Made by a program: the position numbers and the translations under genes
Assembly: GCA_021904315.1 (NCBI GenBank)
Contig: CM038917.1
Coordinates: forward strand, 7,610,041-7,674,040
Direction: 5' to 3'
Origin: Sphagnum magellanicum
Taxonomy: Eukaryota > Streptophyta > Sphagnopsida > Sphagnales > Sphagnaceae
DNA length: 64,000 nucleotides
The notes under the pieces: model-generated
The model's database searches: none
Told to the model about the DNA's origin: nothing
What the model saw: only the letters and a program-made list of their open reading frames with translations
Shown here: positions 1 to 13,377 of the stretch, piece after piece
Layout: each line of letters opens with the position of its first letter
Numbering within the stretch: position 1 is the stretch's first letter

Positions 1-335
1 AAAAATCAATATCTCCCACATTCTGAATCCAAATCTTACCAAATAAATTCCATTAAATCCTGCTCATCAAGATCTTTCCAACAGCACCAAAGGCACATTC
101 CAATCCCTCTGAGATTTTCAGCTACATTTTAATTTAATTTTCAGTGAAGAAATCATTCAATATTCTAGAACTTTTGCACTGCAAGTCCAAACACCATGAA
201 ACCAAGCTGATGCACCCCTCCTCCTCAAGAGCTTTCCAAAGAGACCAAGAATGCGATCTGAAGCATCCCAGTTCAGTGAATCTTAAAGGTACAAAACAAA
301 ACAAAAACAAACAAACTACCTTCTACGAAATCTAC
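1..335 (+). repeat. Left copy of a 6.87-kb-spaced direct repeat (probable LTR of a Ty3-like element)
   Basis: This stretch is closely repeated, same strand, at 6869-7205. Both copies share 'ATCAATATCTCCCACATT', the line around 'CAAGATCTTTCCAAC', and 'TTTCCAAAGAGACCAAGAA', and both end in an AAAACAAAAC-rich run. Similarity fades after about 335. The window begins inside the repeat, so its true left end is not visible. Broken gag, protease and RT pieces lie between the copies, which makes an LTR pair the simplest reading. A segmental duplication is the alternative. Confidence 0.65.
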
Positions 336-3009
336 AAAAAACTAAATCTTCTTGCAATGTGGGCAAGACCAAAATCTCAAACCAAAAGTCTAAACTACAA
401 CTTAATGGCCCAAATGACCCCAATTCATCTCTTTAAATATCAGATGAGTGGAAAAGTCCTTGTTGCACATTCTAAATGTTGGGGGGAAATTCTAGGAACA
501 AAACATCCTAACCTAGGTGGCTACTAATAAGGTGGGTCATAACACTCATCTACATACAAAGATACTCATCAACTCAAACCCATATGAGTTGTAAGGGTTG
601 CAAACCAACTAAATAAACCCTAGTTGGACTTATCCAACTTCTAGAACTTACTAAAAGTCTATTGTAATCTTTGACCCAAGTTCTTTAAAAAAATTATGTT
701 ACAACTTCAATGCATTCATGGACAAGTATAGTAAGCTTGAGGGGTTCTATTTACACATGGATCACAACTTTGGATTTCAACTTTTGATTCTAAAAGGTTT
801 TCTTGAACAACATTCATGAGTCTTTTATATTTAATGCACACAAGTTTAAATTTTTTTAAAAATAGTACACAATCCTAGCTGAGCAAATTTTTAATAAAAA
901 AATTGTCTGAGAAAGACTTGCTTGCATATGTGGTCCCAATATTTGGACAAGCAACATGAATGGGTTAAGGCAAGATCGATGATAGTCTTGGGTTTCAAGA
1001 GTTCAACTTCTAGTCTGACTAGAAGAGGGGGTGGTGAACTTTTGGTCCAAGAAGACTTAAGGCAATTAATTAATTGTTACCAATTGATAGGGTTTTTAAA
1101 TGCTTGTTATTTGTCTTCATGGTTTTTTTTTTCTTCTTCTTCTTTGACACTTCAAACCCTAACTACAAGGGCCTTGCCAAGGGATCCAAATCACTTGGAC
1201 TCTCTTATTAGACATCATGGGTCCGGTTGCAGAGAGCACTGAAACTCTTTGTACCTCTATTGTGATTTGTCATACTCATTTTTAACATGGAGAAAACCAT
1301 TACTCAAATCCTAGTACTGGATTTCCTGGGTTATTAGCATGCCATTTGGAAGCTATGACCACACTCCACATAGACCCAAATATCTATATATTTTGGTTTG
1401 CTGTATCTGTTTAAATTTCTTTTTTTTTAAACACATTTTGGCTTATCATGTGTTTTTTGGGGGTTAAATGACAATTCCACTTAAATAAAACCAGATAATG
1501 CAAGAGAGGCTCTCCCCAGCTCCCCTCTGAGGCTCCACCCCCTATAAAAGATAGATATAAAATCTTAAGCATCACCATCGGCCACATCTCTCAAACCATA
1601 GTGCCTCCATTTGCACACTTGATATCGTTGGAAAGCTCTCCATGAGTAAGTAAGGGGTGCACTGAGGTAGTTTCGTATTGTTTAGACCTCTGGTGTGGGA
1701 GTTATTAAGAGTTATTGAACATTGAAAAAAAAAACTCAATGAAAATTCAGAAAAAAAAAAATTAAGAAAAGAAATTGGGGTGCACTCTTGGAAGTGTTAG
1801 AAAGGCTTTTTTGATGAGTTGGATTTATTGGAAGTGATTTCTATTTTTTAGACCTATGGGTGTGAGAGAAATTGAATTTAAAATTTTTTTGTCGTTGGAA
1901 ATATTTCAAGTACATTCTAAAAAATCAGTTTTGGAAGGAGAACTTAGGCCCACTTTAGACGAGGGTCCAGAGTCCAATTTCCTAGAAACCAATTTGGACT
2001 GATTTGAAACAAATTGAATCCTTGAGTTGGACTGTACCTTGGGTCCGTAGCCTGATTCTTGGTTCTCCAAATCAAGAGCTCTCCTTTTAGCACTGTTTTT
2101 TGGTCCGAACCAATTTGATTTTCCCTCCAAAACAGGTTTAGCCTCAATTTGCCACTTTTTGGTCTGGGACCCTGGTCTGAAGGCCTTGGGACCAATTTAA
2201 AGCTTTTGACCGATAAGATTGCTTAAATTCATTGGTCCCTGGACCTTGGGACCCTTGTCTAAAGTCGCCCTTAGTTGGGTGACAAGTTCACACTTGAGCC
2301 AATGGCACAGGCTGCACTAATTAAGCTATAGGAACAACATTGTAAACTAGAGAACCAGTGTTGTGTGGGAGATTGTTTTTTGCTATTTTATTTCAGGAGA
2401 CTTTTTTGCTACCCTTATTTTGTGAACGCCCCTGGTCCTCTGCACTACCCTACACATAACTACCATCAAAATAAGAAGAAAATTTCAGTTTGTAAGTACA
2501 TCTTTATTCTCTTGCTTTCTCATTTGCCCTCACCCCCATGGGGGAAAGAATTTGCTTTCACACTTCTCCAAGGAAGACTTTTTTTTTTGGTGTGCCTCAA
2601 AGCAAAGGGTGTTAGCACTTAGGATCCCTATTTGCACAGGTCAAGTTTCCCCCCCATCCTTCTTGGTTTGGGGACAAAACCCTAAAAAGTTGTCCCATAA
2701 GAAAAAACTGACTTTGGTGCCAAACTTACCCAGTGATTACAACATTGATTGGAGTGCTTATTCATTTGTGCTGAAGATTATGTCTTCCCAACTCCAACCC
2801 ATTCCTTAGCAAGAAGTCTAATTGACAAATATGGACATGATTTTCCAAGTTTGTTTTTGTGTTTTGTTTTGTGGGAAGCAAATGGATATAATCCATTGCA
2901 AAGAAGGAACATAAAACATCATAGGCATGAGGGTGACACGCCTTTTTGCATGAGTTCGACTTGCACAAGGTAGGCATCACATCGGAACCACCATGGTGGG
3001 GCACTATGT
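336..3009. other. Gene-free interval, probably decayed element leader
   Basis: No reading frame here is convincing. The stretch is AT-rich with several homopolymer runs. Around 1930-2260 it is rich in repeated words such as TTGGGACC, GGTCC and ACCAATTTG, which suggests old local duplication. It lies between the left direct repeat and the first gag-like codons and may be untranslated leader of the same decayed element. Confidence 0.4.
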
Positions 3010-3014
3010 TGGTA

Positions 3015-3066
3015 TGGGTGGGTGGCTAAGCCAAGTAGATGGACTAAGGTTCGACTCCCTAGTTCA
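3015..3066 (+). other. tRNA-like Pol III box pair (possible SINE or tRNA-derived remnant)
   Basis: An exact match to the B-box consensus GGTTCGANTCC sits at 3048-3058 (GGTTCGACTCC). A weaker A-box-like TGGCTAAGCCAAGTAGATGG starts at 3023. The boxes are only about 25 bp apart, closer than in a functional tRNA, and no acceptor stem or full cloverleaf can be drawn. A SINE head or a tRNA-related remnant is possible, as is chance. Confidence 0.3.
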
Positions 3067-3124
3067 CCTTGTGGATTGAGCTGAAGGGTTCCGGGATCAA
3101 GATTCAAGAATTGGTCCCATCATT

Positions 3125-5165
3125 TTGGAAGCCATTCTCCTAACGGATGAAAGGGATGATGCAGATCTACACAAGGTACCCCCCACCGATTCAAATCTGA
3201 ATAACATGAATAAAGCTTTGCATAAAGCCAAGGGCAAAGCCAAGGCTAATGAGCATGTGCCCTTGTCTTTCAACTTAATCTTAGATTTGAGTAGTGAGAG
3301 CGAGCCAAGTGAAAAGGCGAAAGATGAGGATGGGGTTTCGCATAGGAAACCCCACAAAAAAAGAAAGCAAAAGCCTTTGGAATTTGTTGATTTTGTAAAG
3401 GAGTACTTAACATGGTGGTAAAAAAAGAAGGCTTTTGAAATGGAAGTGGAGGATGAAACTAAGAACCTTGTCAAAGAAGGAGCCAACTCTCCAACCATGA
3501 CAAATTCGACATTCTTGATAAATATGCCAAAAATCATGAAAACTATGTAAATGATGTTATAGCAAAACCAAGCAAAACAAAGCTTGGTAGAGGCCTTGAT
3601 AGAGGCAAAAAAAACCTCATGTTGTGGAAGCATCCAAAGGGGATGCCTTTGCCAAGGCCGTCAAAACCAAATGCCTACACTTGTCATAGGAAAAGACACA
3701 AGGGCAAAAAGGGTAGGACATTGGGCTCTCCAAGTGGAGGCCTATTTTTAAACATGTCATTGTGGAGAACATGGGTTGATTTTGAATGGCATAGTCTTTG
3801 TTTCACGACCATGTGACAAAATAGTGGACAACACCAACAAATGTCAAATTGGATTAGGTCAAGATCCTATCTTGGAATGATTTCAAGATTAAGCTTAACG
3901 AAATATTCACCTCACACAACTACATCTTGAAAGGTGGGCAAGAACTCTTAAACTTGCACCAAGGGGAAGGACTTGACGCATTAGTGCATTACGTCAAAAC
4001 TTTTAGTTCATTTCCATGTCTTAATGAAAGAAAAGTATGCTAGTAAGGTGGCCTTCCTTCATTGCTTGTAGCTTTGGGTTCACAAGTTATTCCTTAAAAT
4101 GAGGGAAGTCTGAAACACTTGTCAAGAAATGATGAAATTGGCAAAATGTACACGGAGAATGATTTCACATTTTGAAAAAATGATGGTGGCCAAGGTGACC
4201 ATCCCAAGAACGGAAGCTCCAAGGCCCAAGGTGAGTTAAAAGAGGATATGGAGATAAAGTGAAAAAAGCCTCCCCACAAAAACAAATAGTCCCAAAAAGA
4301 AAAAAAAACCTAAAGGATACTTAAGCAATATGAAATGCTTCAATTGGGAGTAGTTGAGAGACATGATAAGATATTGCCCCCAAACCCATCAAGGTAAAAC
4401 ATGATTTGTAAAAAGGTGATTTTGTTGTCAAGGTTAATGTGGCCAAATTGGGGCCAAACTTGATTTCGTTTAAATGTAAAATGGAAAGTAACATATTTTT
4501 CTATTTGTTGGATTCATGAGTCACACATTCATTCATAAAACCAAGTCTAGTTGAAGGTTAAAATGGAACACCACAAAAATGGCAAAAACCCATTAAGGTA
4601 GTGTTGAAGATGAAGTTGGAATGTGTTAAAGTTGAATTTAAAGAAAATTTCATAATGTGTGAACTGGATGGATTTGAGGCCATCCTAATCGACACCTTTT
4701 TGGAGTCTTATAACATTGACATTTTTTTAAATGACTTTAAGTAGAAGCCATAATTAAGTTAGTTGATAAATTATTTAATTTAGATTTTGAATACTAGGCT
4801 AATTTAAATTCAATGGGTATTCACCCAGTAATTCCTTCGCAAGAATTGTAAAATATTTCAATTTTTATTTTTATGCATGTAGATGAATTTGTGTTAAAGA
4901 AAATCCAAGAGGGGTGGCCAATGGCCCATTTGTATTTCAAACACGTTTTGCTTCCTTGTCGTGATGTTGATCACAAAATCGAAATTGTGTTGGGTCAAAA
5001 CCACCTTCTGAAGTTTTTTATAGATTCAATTAATTGTTTCTTGAGGAATTTAAAAATAAAATAAAATATTTAATGGAATGAAATTATATTAGAACAAGTA
5101 AGTCACCTTATGGAGCCTTGGTTTTGTTTGAGGACAAAAATAACAACACTAAATGTTGTCATTTA
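3125..5165 (+). pseudogene. Ty3-type gag-pol remnant (gag, zinc knuckle, protease, start of RT)
   Basis: This is a broken retrotransposon polyprotein, read from short segments in shifting frames. A lysine-rich gag-like segment runs 3125-3421. Near 4332-4378 is a decayed zinc knuckle: CFNWE, a stop, then RDMIRYCP. Near 4509-4556 the reading is LLDS, a stop, then VTHSFIKPSLVE, a damaged retropepsin site of the family form DSGATHSFI. From 4873, reading DVDHKIEIVLGQ corresponds to the stretch just before Ty3 reverse transcriptase, and IRTSKSPYGALVLFEDK near 5090-5142 corresponds to the first RT block. The catalytic YxDD, RNase H and integrase were not found before the right direct repeat, so the element is also internally deleted. 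It cannot be active. Confidence 0.75.
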
Positions 5166-6868
5166 TGTTTTTTTGGAGGTAAAATTTGGATAATTTTAAT
5201 GAAAAGTACTCTAGGCTTGAAAATTATGAAAAAAAAGACTAATTAAACATTTAAACCCCATCAAAATGTAAATTACAAGCCTAAAAATGGTTTTTCAAGT
5301 TTTAATGTCAAAAGATATCATTTACACATTTGTTTTCCACCTTCAAATCTCCCTATTGAATGCCTTGTTTCATTTCTTATGTATTGTGCCTTCCTTCATT
5401 TTATCACCTTGTCACCAACAGCCTCCCATCATATTCAATAGGTAGGAATTACATTAATTGTTAATTTCACCTTACTTAATCTTTGCAACCACACCACATT
5501 CATCATCCTTATTATTGTAAAAACAACTCATTGTTCACCAAAACAAATGTTCAAGTGCTTAATCAAATCAATTATTTTCAATACACAAAATGCGATGCAT
5601 GAATGGATGTTATATGAAATAATAAGTTTCCACTTTTCTATCATCTACCTCTCATCCATAGATAATTATTCAATGGTCACTCACCTAAAAATTTCAACGA
5701 TACATTTCATGAACATGTTCAACATTGGTAGACTAGTGGAATGGAGCCCAATAAAACATGAACAAACGTAACATCTAACAAATTTTGAAAATGTACATGA
5801 ATGGAAATTTCTTTCAACTACTCTCTTTGTTGGGGATGTTGGGAGCATGTGTGTAGTCAAAGGGGATCCATAATTAAGAAAAATTAATTTTTTAAAAAAA
5901 TCATTGAAGGATGCAACCACTTATGGCGACTAAGGACCAAACAATATTTTATAGTAATTCAAAAATGAGAAATTGTGAGCATTATGGTTTTCTTTCATTT
6001 TCCTCCTTGTAGTCATAGCTAGTGCATGTATTTGAATTATTCAGGTTTTAAATAAAATAGGAAACAAAAAATAAGGGATGAGCATGAGATTGCCATGATT
6101 ATACACCCAACTAAATTGGTCACAAACATCACCATAAACAATGATTTGAGTTCCAAGGTGTAAGTGGATGCTAGTTCTTTTGTTAACATCATGACTATAA
6201 ATGCAATGGAGATTGTTGGTTTAGGGTAATTTCACAAGAAAATGATCCACACCTACCCATTTGATTGCTTGTTTATAAAAAAATGGGTTAACTAATCAAA
6301 CTTATGTGGCAAAATGGGATTGGTTTTCCAAGGCAAATATTTACCAATGATATATATATATATATATATGACTATCAAATGAAAAATACCCAAAAAAATG
6401 TCTTACCTAGCTTTGGTTGTGTGATGATTGCAATTTAAATCACATGTATTTTTTTAAAATTAAATGTTTTGTATTTTTTTTTCATTTAACATTAGTGTGC
6501 ATCTTGATGTTTCATATGTGTTTGGCAACATATGATATAATTTTCATGGCATTTAATATATGACCCCAAAAAAAATTATAGTTCAAATTTGGTGCAATTT
6601 TACATGTCATTTTCTTAGTTTTATCAATTCCTACTAGTGTGGCATGTGCCGTTGGCCCAAGTGTGAACCCATTGCAAAATAGGGAAACTCAACATGTGAA
6701 CATAGTTTTATAATGTATGTATTGATTTTTTGAATAGCCAAATGTGAAAGGAAATCATGCTTGAATTGAATGGTAAGCCTTCAAGTGTTACCACGTTCTC
6801 AACTGATTTACCCTTCCAAAACCTGGTTTTTTGGAATTTATTTGAATGTTTAGCAACAGAAATCATGT
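5166..6868 (+). pseudogene. Decayed interior with a possible second retroviral-type protease trace
   Basis: Most of this stretch shows no recognisable coding. Around 6160-6225 the plus strand reads VDASSFVNIMTINAMEIVGL. This resembles the protease segment of some plant Ty3 elements (family form IDGGSxVNIM), with the catalytic D kept and the following GG replaced by AS. If real it is a second protease in the same bracket, so the interior may be a composite of two elements. An (AT)n run lies at about 6350-6369. Confidence 0.35.
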
Positions 6869-7205
6869 AAAAATCAATATCTCCCACATTCTGAATCCAA
6901 ATCTTACCAAATAAAATCCATTAAATCCTACTCATCAAGATCTTTCCAACAACTCCAAAGGCACATTCCAATTCCTCTGAAATTCTCAGCTACAATTTAA
7001 TTTAATTTTCAGTGAAAAAATCATTCAATATTCAAGAACTTCTACACCACAAGTCCAAACACCATGAAACCAAGCCGATGCACCCCTCCTCCTCAAGAGC
7101 TTTCCAAAGAGACCAAGAACGCAATCTAAAGCATCCCAATTTCATGGATCCCATAAGTACAAACAAAACAAAATAAAACAAAACAAAACAAAACAAACTA
7201 CCATC
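6869..7205 (+). repeat. Right copy of the direct repeat (probable 3' LTR)
   Basis: This is the partner of the repeat at 1-335 on the same strand. It carries scattered substitutions and a longer AAAAC/AAAAT run near 7160-7198. Clear similarity stops near 7200. The substitutions and the ruined interior suggest an old insertion. TG...CA ends and target-site duplications were not resolved. Confidence 0.65.
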
Positions 7206-10200
7206 CTTCATAGATAGATACCATGTTACAATTGTTGTGACCAAAACTTATTCTCAAAAATCTTAAAGACATTAATCTTTTTACCTAATTTAAAATTTTA
7301 ATTGTCCTTGTTTTATTGCAATTTATACAACTCATTAGTCAATCCAAACTTTAAATATAACACAAAAGAAGAACATCTACCATAATTGAATTTTGTGAAT
7401 TGGAGTCCTTCATAGTCTGACATTCCATTTGGGATAACTTGATTGTGAATATGGCCAAAAATATATTAGATTATGTCAATATGTCATTTTCAAATCACTT
7501 AAAACAATGTCAGGCAACAAAAAACATTGCACATGTTGCTTTAAAAGTATTTTTAGGACTTTATAATCATTGGACTAATTTCAAATCTATTTAAATGTTG
7601 CCATGATATATCAAAAGCATTATCATATAAATTCACAAATCATTTTCAATGTAAATTTATATTACCACTTTAAAATGTGTAAATTTAAGCACTAGTTCGA
7701 ATGTTATTAGATGACATTGGCTATATAAAAACAAACACCTAAGCTAAGAAATTATAAAAAAGGTTAGCCATCTTTCAACATAAGGACAATGTCAACCTCT
7801 ACATATTTTTCTACCAATTGAACAAACACATTTCAATGTGAAACCAATTTTAGTTCATAATGTTAACATTTTGCAAATATTGCATTAATTATTTTTTTTG
7901 TTGCATTAGATTGCATGGGATATACAACAAATGTGTACAAACTAAAATATTGGGCCATTTGAGACAAATGGCACTTTGTGAGTGACATTTTGCATCAATC
8001 CATGTCAATATTTTCCTCATTATTTTAATTTTGGTTCATTCCAACCTTTTTTTATTGGTGAAACTTATATATATGAAAAATGAAGTGATTTTGAAGGTTT
8101 CCAATTTCTAGAAATGAGAAAAAAAACAAAATCAGAAGTTGCCATCTTTTTTTATATAGTTTTTGATGTGTAGCCAAAATATAAAGAAATTTTAAATTTT
8201 GTATTCCATATATGGTTTATAGCCAAATTTTCTTAGGGATGATCACCATTTTTTTTACATCTTCCTATTTATCATTGCTAATTTGTGTACAAAACATAAT
8301 TCGTTACAAAATCAACAATCCATACATTTTTATCATTTTTTATACAAAGTTTCAATTTTGACCATTGGACATTCAACCCAACCTAGTTTAAAACATCATG
8401 AAATGCAAATGGAAAATTTCATTTTATCCACAATCAAGTAGATATGATAATCACAATAAGGACAATATGAGGTACCATGAGAAACAAAATGAACATTATG
8501 ATTAGATTGAGGTGCACCAAAGCCAAACACAATTGTTCCTTGTATTGAAATGTTAAACAACTCATTGATTTGTAGTAGGAGGGACCAAAAGACAAGTCAA
8601 TCCATCAAAACTTTTAAGGTATTTAAAAAGAAAATCATTGTTCAACGAGATCAAAAGGCAACCTTCCAATACAAAGTTTGTAAACTACCTTGCACCACAT
8701 GCAAGCCAACAAGTTAAAATGGGTATTGAAAGAAGTGAATGTCTCATGAAGCAATAGAATTGTTTGCAAGTCAACCCACTCTAATGAATGTGATGTATGG
8801 GTAGAAAGAAAATAAAATTTGATTCACAAAATTTGAAGCAATTAAAAATGGAACAAGTGAGCTCAAGGAAATAGTTTACAAGGAAATAATTGAATACAAT
8901 ATTGATTTGGAGCAAATTGAAATAACCAAGATTGCCTTTGGAATAATCTTAATCAACCATAGTTGTGGCAAAATGGCAAACAAACAAAATATCGTAGAAC
9001 ATTTTCAGGTTCAGCATCTCACTACTGACTAATTATTTTATTTTGAGAAATTGATTTCAATAGAAAAAAATATTTTTAAAAAATTCAACAAAAATTTATT
9101 TAAAGTTAAAAATATTCACATGTTCTTCATCACCAATGTTCTGCACAAATGTTTTGCATCACATCACATGTTTTGATCCCAAAACCCCCCCTACATGGAA
9201 TATTACACTAACCATTAGCATACCATTAAACATTGAAGAATAAGGTTTATTTTTTAGATGTATTGCATACACAAAGTCAAAAAGTGAATTTTAAAAAAAA
9301 AACCTTGAAACAAAACAACGCAATCTTCTAAAGGGTTGCACTGTTGTGCCCATAAAAAGTATTGGTAAACAAATATTGGCCTTCAATATACAATAATTTT
9401 TTTAATTAGCAAGAAGAGACCTCAATTTTCTAAATTTTGACATTTAAAAAATATATAATTTTTGCTAAACCAAAAAAAGTACTACAATAAATTTTTTAAA
9501 AAATCTGTCATCCAATCCCAACACAAAAAAACATGAAAAAGGAATGATAAAAACTAAAAAAAAAATCAAAATGATTTTATTGTTTGAACAAATTAAATAA
9601 TTTGTTAAAAGAGTGCCACTCATAATTAGAAGAGGCAAGTGAGTTATTCAACATCTTAAAAAACTAAAAGATTAAACATGTAAATGGATCACACAACAAC
9701 ACATCTTGGGTTTTACAACCGATTAATAAAACGACTATTTTTTTTTTCACTATAATTATATTTACAAGTTCATGTTAATGATAATGTAGTTGTAAAGGAC
9801 ATTGTAATGCCACATGGTGTTATGGTTTTGTGATTGTAGTTAAAATCACAACTTGATCGTTTTTACACAAATATCAAATTTTCAAAAATGTTTTTTTAAT
9901 GCATTTTTTATCATCCAAAATTAGGTAATATCAAAATTCCATTGATTCTTGCAACTTTTGGTGAATAATAACAACTTATGGTTGTGTGATGTTGATGTGG
10001 CATGCCACACGGCAATGAAATTGACTAGTAGTCGTAACATTTCATGATTTGTGACACTAACTTCACATCATGATTCATGTCATTGATTTGATGAATTAAT
10101 CTCATTTATTAATTAGTTGAAAATATTGTTGTCCTTTGCAATTAATAATAACTCAGTTTTTCATGTGATGATGACATGGCATGTCGATTTGCAACAAGGT

Positions 10201-10380
10201 GTCACAAATTTTCATGCAATCCATGATTTTTTGTGACACCATAAGTTTTTGTGTGTCTTGAATTTATGGCACCAATATTTGTCATGGCATGCCATATTTT
10301 TTTATGTGCCATGAGGTTTTTCAAGTCATGAATTCACATGCATGTGTATGTGTATTATATAATTTATTATTAATTTATAT
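7206..10380. other. Gene-free AT-rich interval
   Basis: No gene is supported. The stretch is AT-rich with stop codons in all frames. Near 9950-10330 words such as GGCATG and TTTCATG recur in varying spacing, suggesting remains of diverged repeats. Confidence 0.5.
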
Positions 10381-10439
10381 TATGACTACAATATTAATAG
10401 TCATTTTGAAAAAGGTGACACATAACTCCTTGACTTTTT

Positions 10440-11310
10440 AACTACTTAACACATTAGTTTAGGTTAACATACCTATTAAGTTAACATATGTATGTAGGTT
10501 ACTTTGTAAAAACCTATTTTGTAATATAGGCTACCTTGTAAGGTACTTCACTAGACATAAAAATTTTATTACATCTAGCATGTTGAAATATACTTAAAAT
10601 ATGTTACCCTACTAATAGGTTAACCTAGGTAGGCTTGCCTAGGTTCCTAGCTTTAGGTTTTTTGTTAGTTAACTTAGGTAGCTTCATTACAAAATATTTT
10701 ATCAAATTTGTAACCACATCAAGTTTGTGCAACTAAATGCGATTAAATGTGGCATAATTATTTTAGGTTTTTTTTAAAAGCCTAATAATGTTTAAGTTAA
10801 CCTAGGTTAGGTTAATAAATAGTATAGGTTGACAAATTAGTTCATCTTAAGTCAATTTAAGGAGGTCTAAATCTAGGTTAAATTGGTAGGTTACTAAGTT
10901 GACCTAGGTCAACCTAAGGTGGCCAAGGTTAATTCAAGGCTAAAATTTGTGAACTTTATAACTTTGTGTTAAATATAATTATCATAAAAAAATGTGATAA
11001 TGTAATGGATGAGGACTTGAACCCCAATGTTAATGTGAGGGGTTCAAATCCTCACTCTTACAACCTATGATACCTAAGCCATTTAATAGTTTAATCTAAA
11101 TTTTTTGGGTTAGGAGTTCATCATTTGTTTTAACCTAAACCACTTAACGTAGGTTAGATAACCTAGGTTGCTTGACATAGGTAGTTAGTCTAACTAAGTT
11201 AAGTTGATTTTTGGTTAGGCGAATTATATTAAATTGTCAAGCCTAACTAGGTTAGGTTAAGTTGACTTTTGGTTACCCTAGCTACATGTGTTAAACTAGG
11301 TTGACTTTTG
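10440..11310. repeat. Degenerate AGGTTAACCT/CCTAGGTT-rich tract
   Basis: Short words such as TAGGTTAAC, CCTAGGT, TTAGGTT and ACCTAGG recur dozens of times in irregular spacing and both orientations. Similar words recur at 21420-21650. Many are self-complementary (CCTAGG, GTTAAC), so the tract is rich in small palindromes. It looks like a worn satellite or degenerate simple-sequence DNA. No coding is seen. Confidence 0.6.
11011..11053. repeat. Short hairpin with 15-bp arms and a tRNA T-arm-like right side
   Basis: GAGGACTTGAACCCC (11011-11025) pairs with GGGGTTCAAATCCTC (11039-11053) with one mismatch across a 13-base loop. The right arm also resembles a tRNA T-arm, with GGTTCAAATCC close to the B-box consensus. 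No other tRNA part is visible. Confidence 0.6.
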
Positions 11311-11579
11311 GTCATGTGCAATGACTCATAATGTGTTTATAGATTTTTGACACATGTCATCCATCCATCAAGGCATCTTTTGTAACATTTAATTGAATAA
11401 AACGACTAAGTTGAGATGACATGCATTACACACATCATACCAAGGTTAATGATGACATAAAATTTCATTATTAAAAAAAAATTAAAGATTTTAATTGTTA
11501 AAATGATTGGGTTTTATAACTAAATGTCCCCTACGATTAAATGGATGAAATGACATGGGTTTAACAACTCACTAATCAC

Positions 11580-12430
11580 TAATCACATATGTTTTTTTTA
11601 ACTAGTATTATCACAACCCTAGCCTTAGGCTCGCTACAAAGGCAAGGGCTTATGAAAGTGCGAGCCAAAAGGGAAGCTCGAGAATCACATTTTATGCTCT
11701 CAAAAGTGTGGGAGGGTATAAGGGAATGAACCTCCACATTCCCAAGTGAACTCCCACTTTGGGAGTTGGAATCCCAATGGACTTCCAAATTTTCAGAGAA
11801 CGATTGTAGGCGTCAAAACCCATTGGTTCATTATATCATTGGAAAGTTCTTGGAACTTAGATGTCCAGACTCCAAACCACTAAAAGTCGAGAATTGCCTC
11901 GATTTCCTTGTGTGAAGGTGGCATGCCACATACCGTTGAAAAGCTCTTGACGAGGGTTACAACTTTGCTTCGATCGGAGGTCTACATACAAAATTATGAG
12001 CCTCCAAAGTCGCGAGAGACCCAATTTTAAGAATTTCGGGACTCCCACTTTGGAATCCCGGGACAAAATGACATTTGGGTGCTAATCCTGTGGCCAAGCG
12101 CAAAGTATAATATAAGGGGGAAGGTGGTGGCTTCCCCCAAGTCCGAGCTTTAGTGAATCTTGTGAGTTCGTGTTTGCCCATGGCTCGTTCGTGCACCAAA
12201 AGTGTTTCAACTTTGCATTAATCAACTTATTGTTTGGTTTGTGCAGGTCCATGTGAATAATTAAACAGCTTGTCATTCATCCTAATCCCATCCCGGAACT
12301 CTAACACACCCCTTTACCCCTAAAGTGCTACAAGCCAAGGAGCGCCCCACAACTCCTTATTCTGTTGTCTTCACCTTTGGGCTTGCAATTGAGTCCATCA
12401 AAGAGCTTGGGGGTGCGTCAAGTATGTAGT
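11580..12430 (+). other. LTR-like segment of higher GC with a TATA-like box
   Basis: This block is visibly less AT-rich than its surroundings. It contains TATAATATAA at 12106-12115, followed by a GC-richer stretch that could be a transcribed leader. That arrangement is common in plant LTRs. I found no second copy in the window and no TG...CA ends, so a solo LTR or other repeat is only a suggestion. The ORFs on its minus strand match no family I know. Confidence 0.3.
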
Positions 12431-13377
12431 TGTAAAGGCTAATCGCAAACCCAAAATGTGTTGTTATGATCATTGAATGAATAACTTAATCACAAAAGGA
12501 CATGTGGATCTTTCAAGCAAAAACCACAATGGTTGTTTTTAACCCTATCTATATATAAACAAAGGTTATAATATTAGTGTAAAAAATACACACAACCTTA
12601 TATGGTCTATGGAATACACTTGTGCTTAGGTGTGGATTTTTTATTATAATGGGAACCTTGAATTGTTTTGAAAAGTTCTCTCCATGAGTAAATTGGCATT
12701 TTAAAATGTAATAACTTCAGAAGATTTTGTGTACAAGTGAAAAGAAATTGTGACAAATAAGATTGTTTAAATCGGTGCTTTGAATTGTTTTAAAAAGTTG
12801 CCTTAATGAACTAATATTTAATTTGTTTCATCCATGCAAATTGCAAGGAATTTTTAACAATAATTTGGATTTTTAACACATGCTTCTTTGATTTTGCCAA
12901 GGGGACCACAACCATTAACATTATTGTATACAATTTCAACTGTGCAAACTCATCTGCATACTAATAGATAGGTTCTAGCACATTGCTTGTGTTTTTTTTT
13001 GGTTATAATTGCAAGCTAGTCCGTTCATACAAATTATACCCTTAGGTCTAGGAATGGGACACTCAAGGTTAATATAATATCATAAAAACCTTTAAGATTT
13101 TTTGAAGTGTATTTGGAGGTACACATACAAAACGTAAAATCTCAAAAGGTATTTTAGAAAAGGGAATGCATTTGCTTATGAGAGTTTTGCTTTCTGAAAT
13201 GCTTCCACATCATGTTTTTCCTATGATACCGGCCACTTGATAAGGTCTTTGGAGCAAGGGAGTTATGGAAGTAAGTGCCCCTTCACCTCGGGCAAGCGCT
13301 TACTTCTAGAACTCCATGCTCCAAGGGTGCTACTCGACACATTTGATATAGCTAAAGGAAGACGCCTTAACCATTTT
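12431..13377. other. Gene-free interval
   Basis: No supported coding. The ORF at 13237-13476 runs into the first unit of the tandem array that follows and has no recognisable domain. Confidence 0.45.

Noticed and set aside
3015..3066. A tRNA gene
   Set aside because: The A and B boxes are too close and no acceptor or anticodon stem forms.
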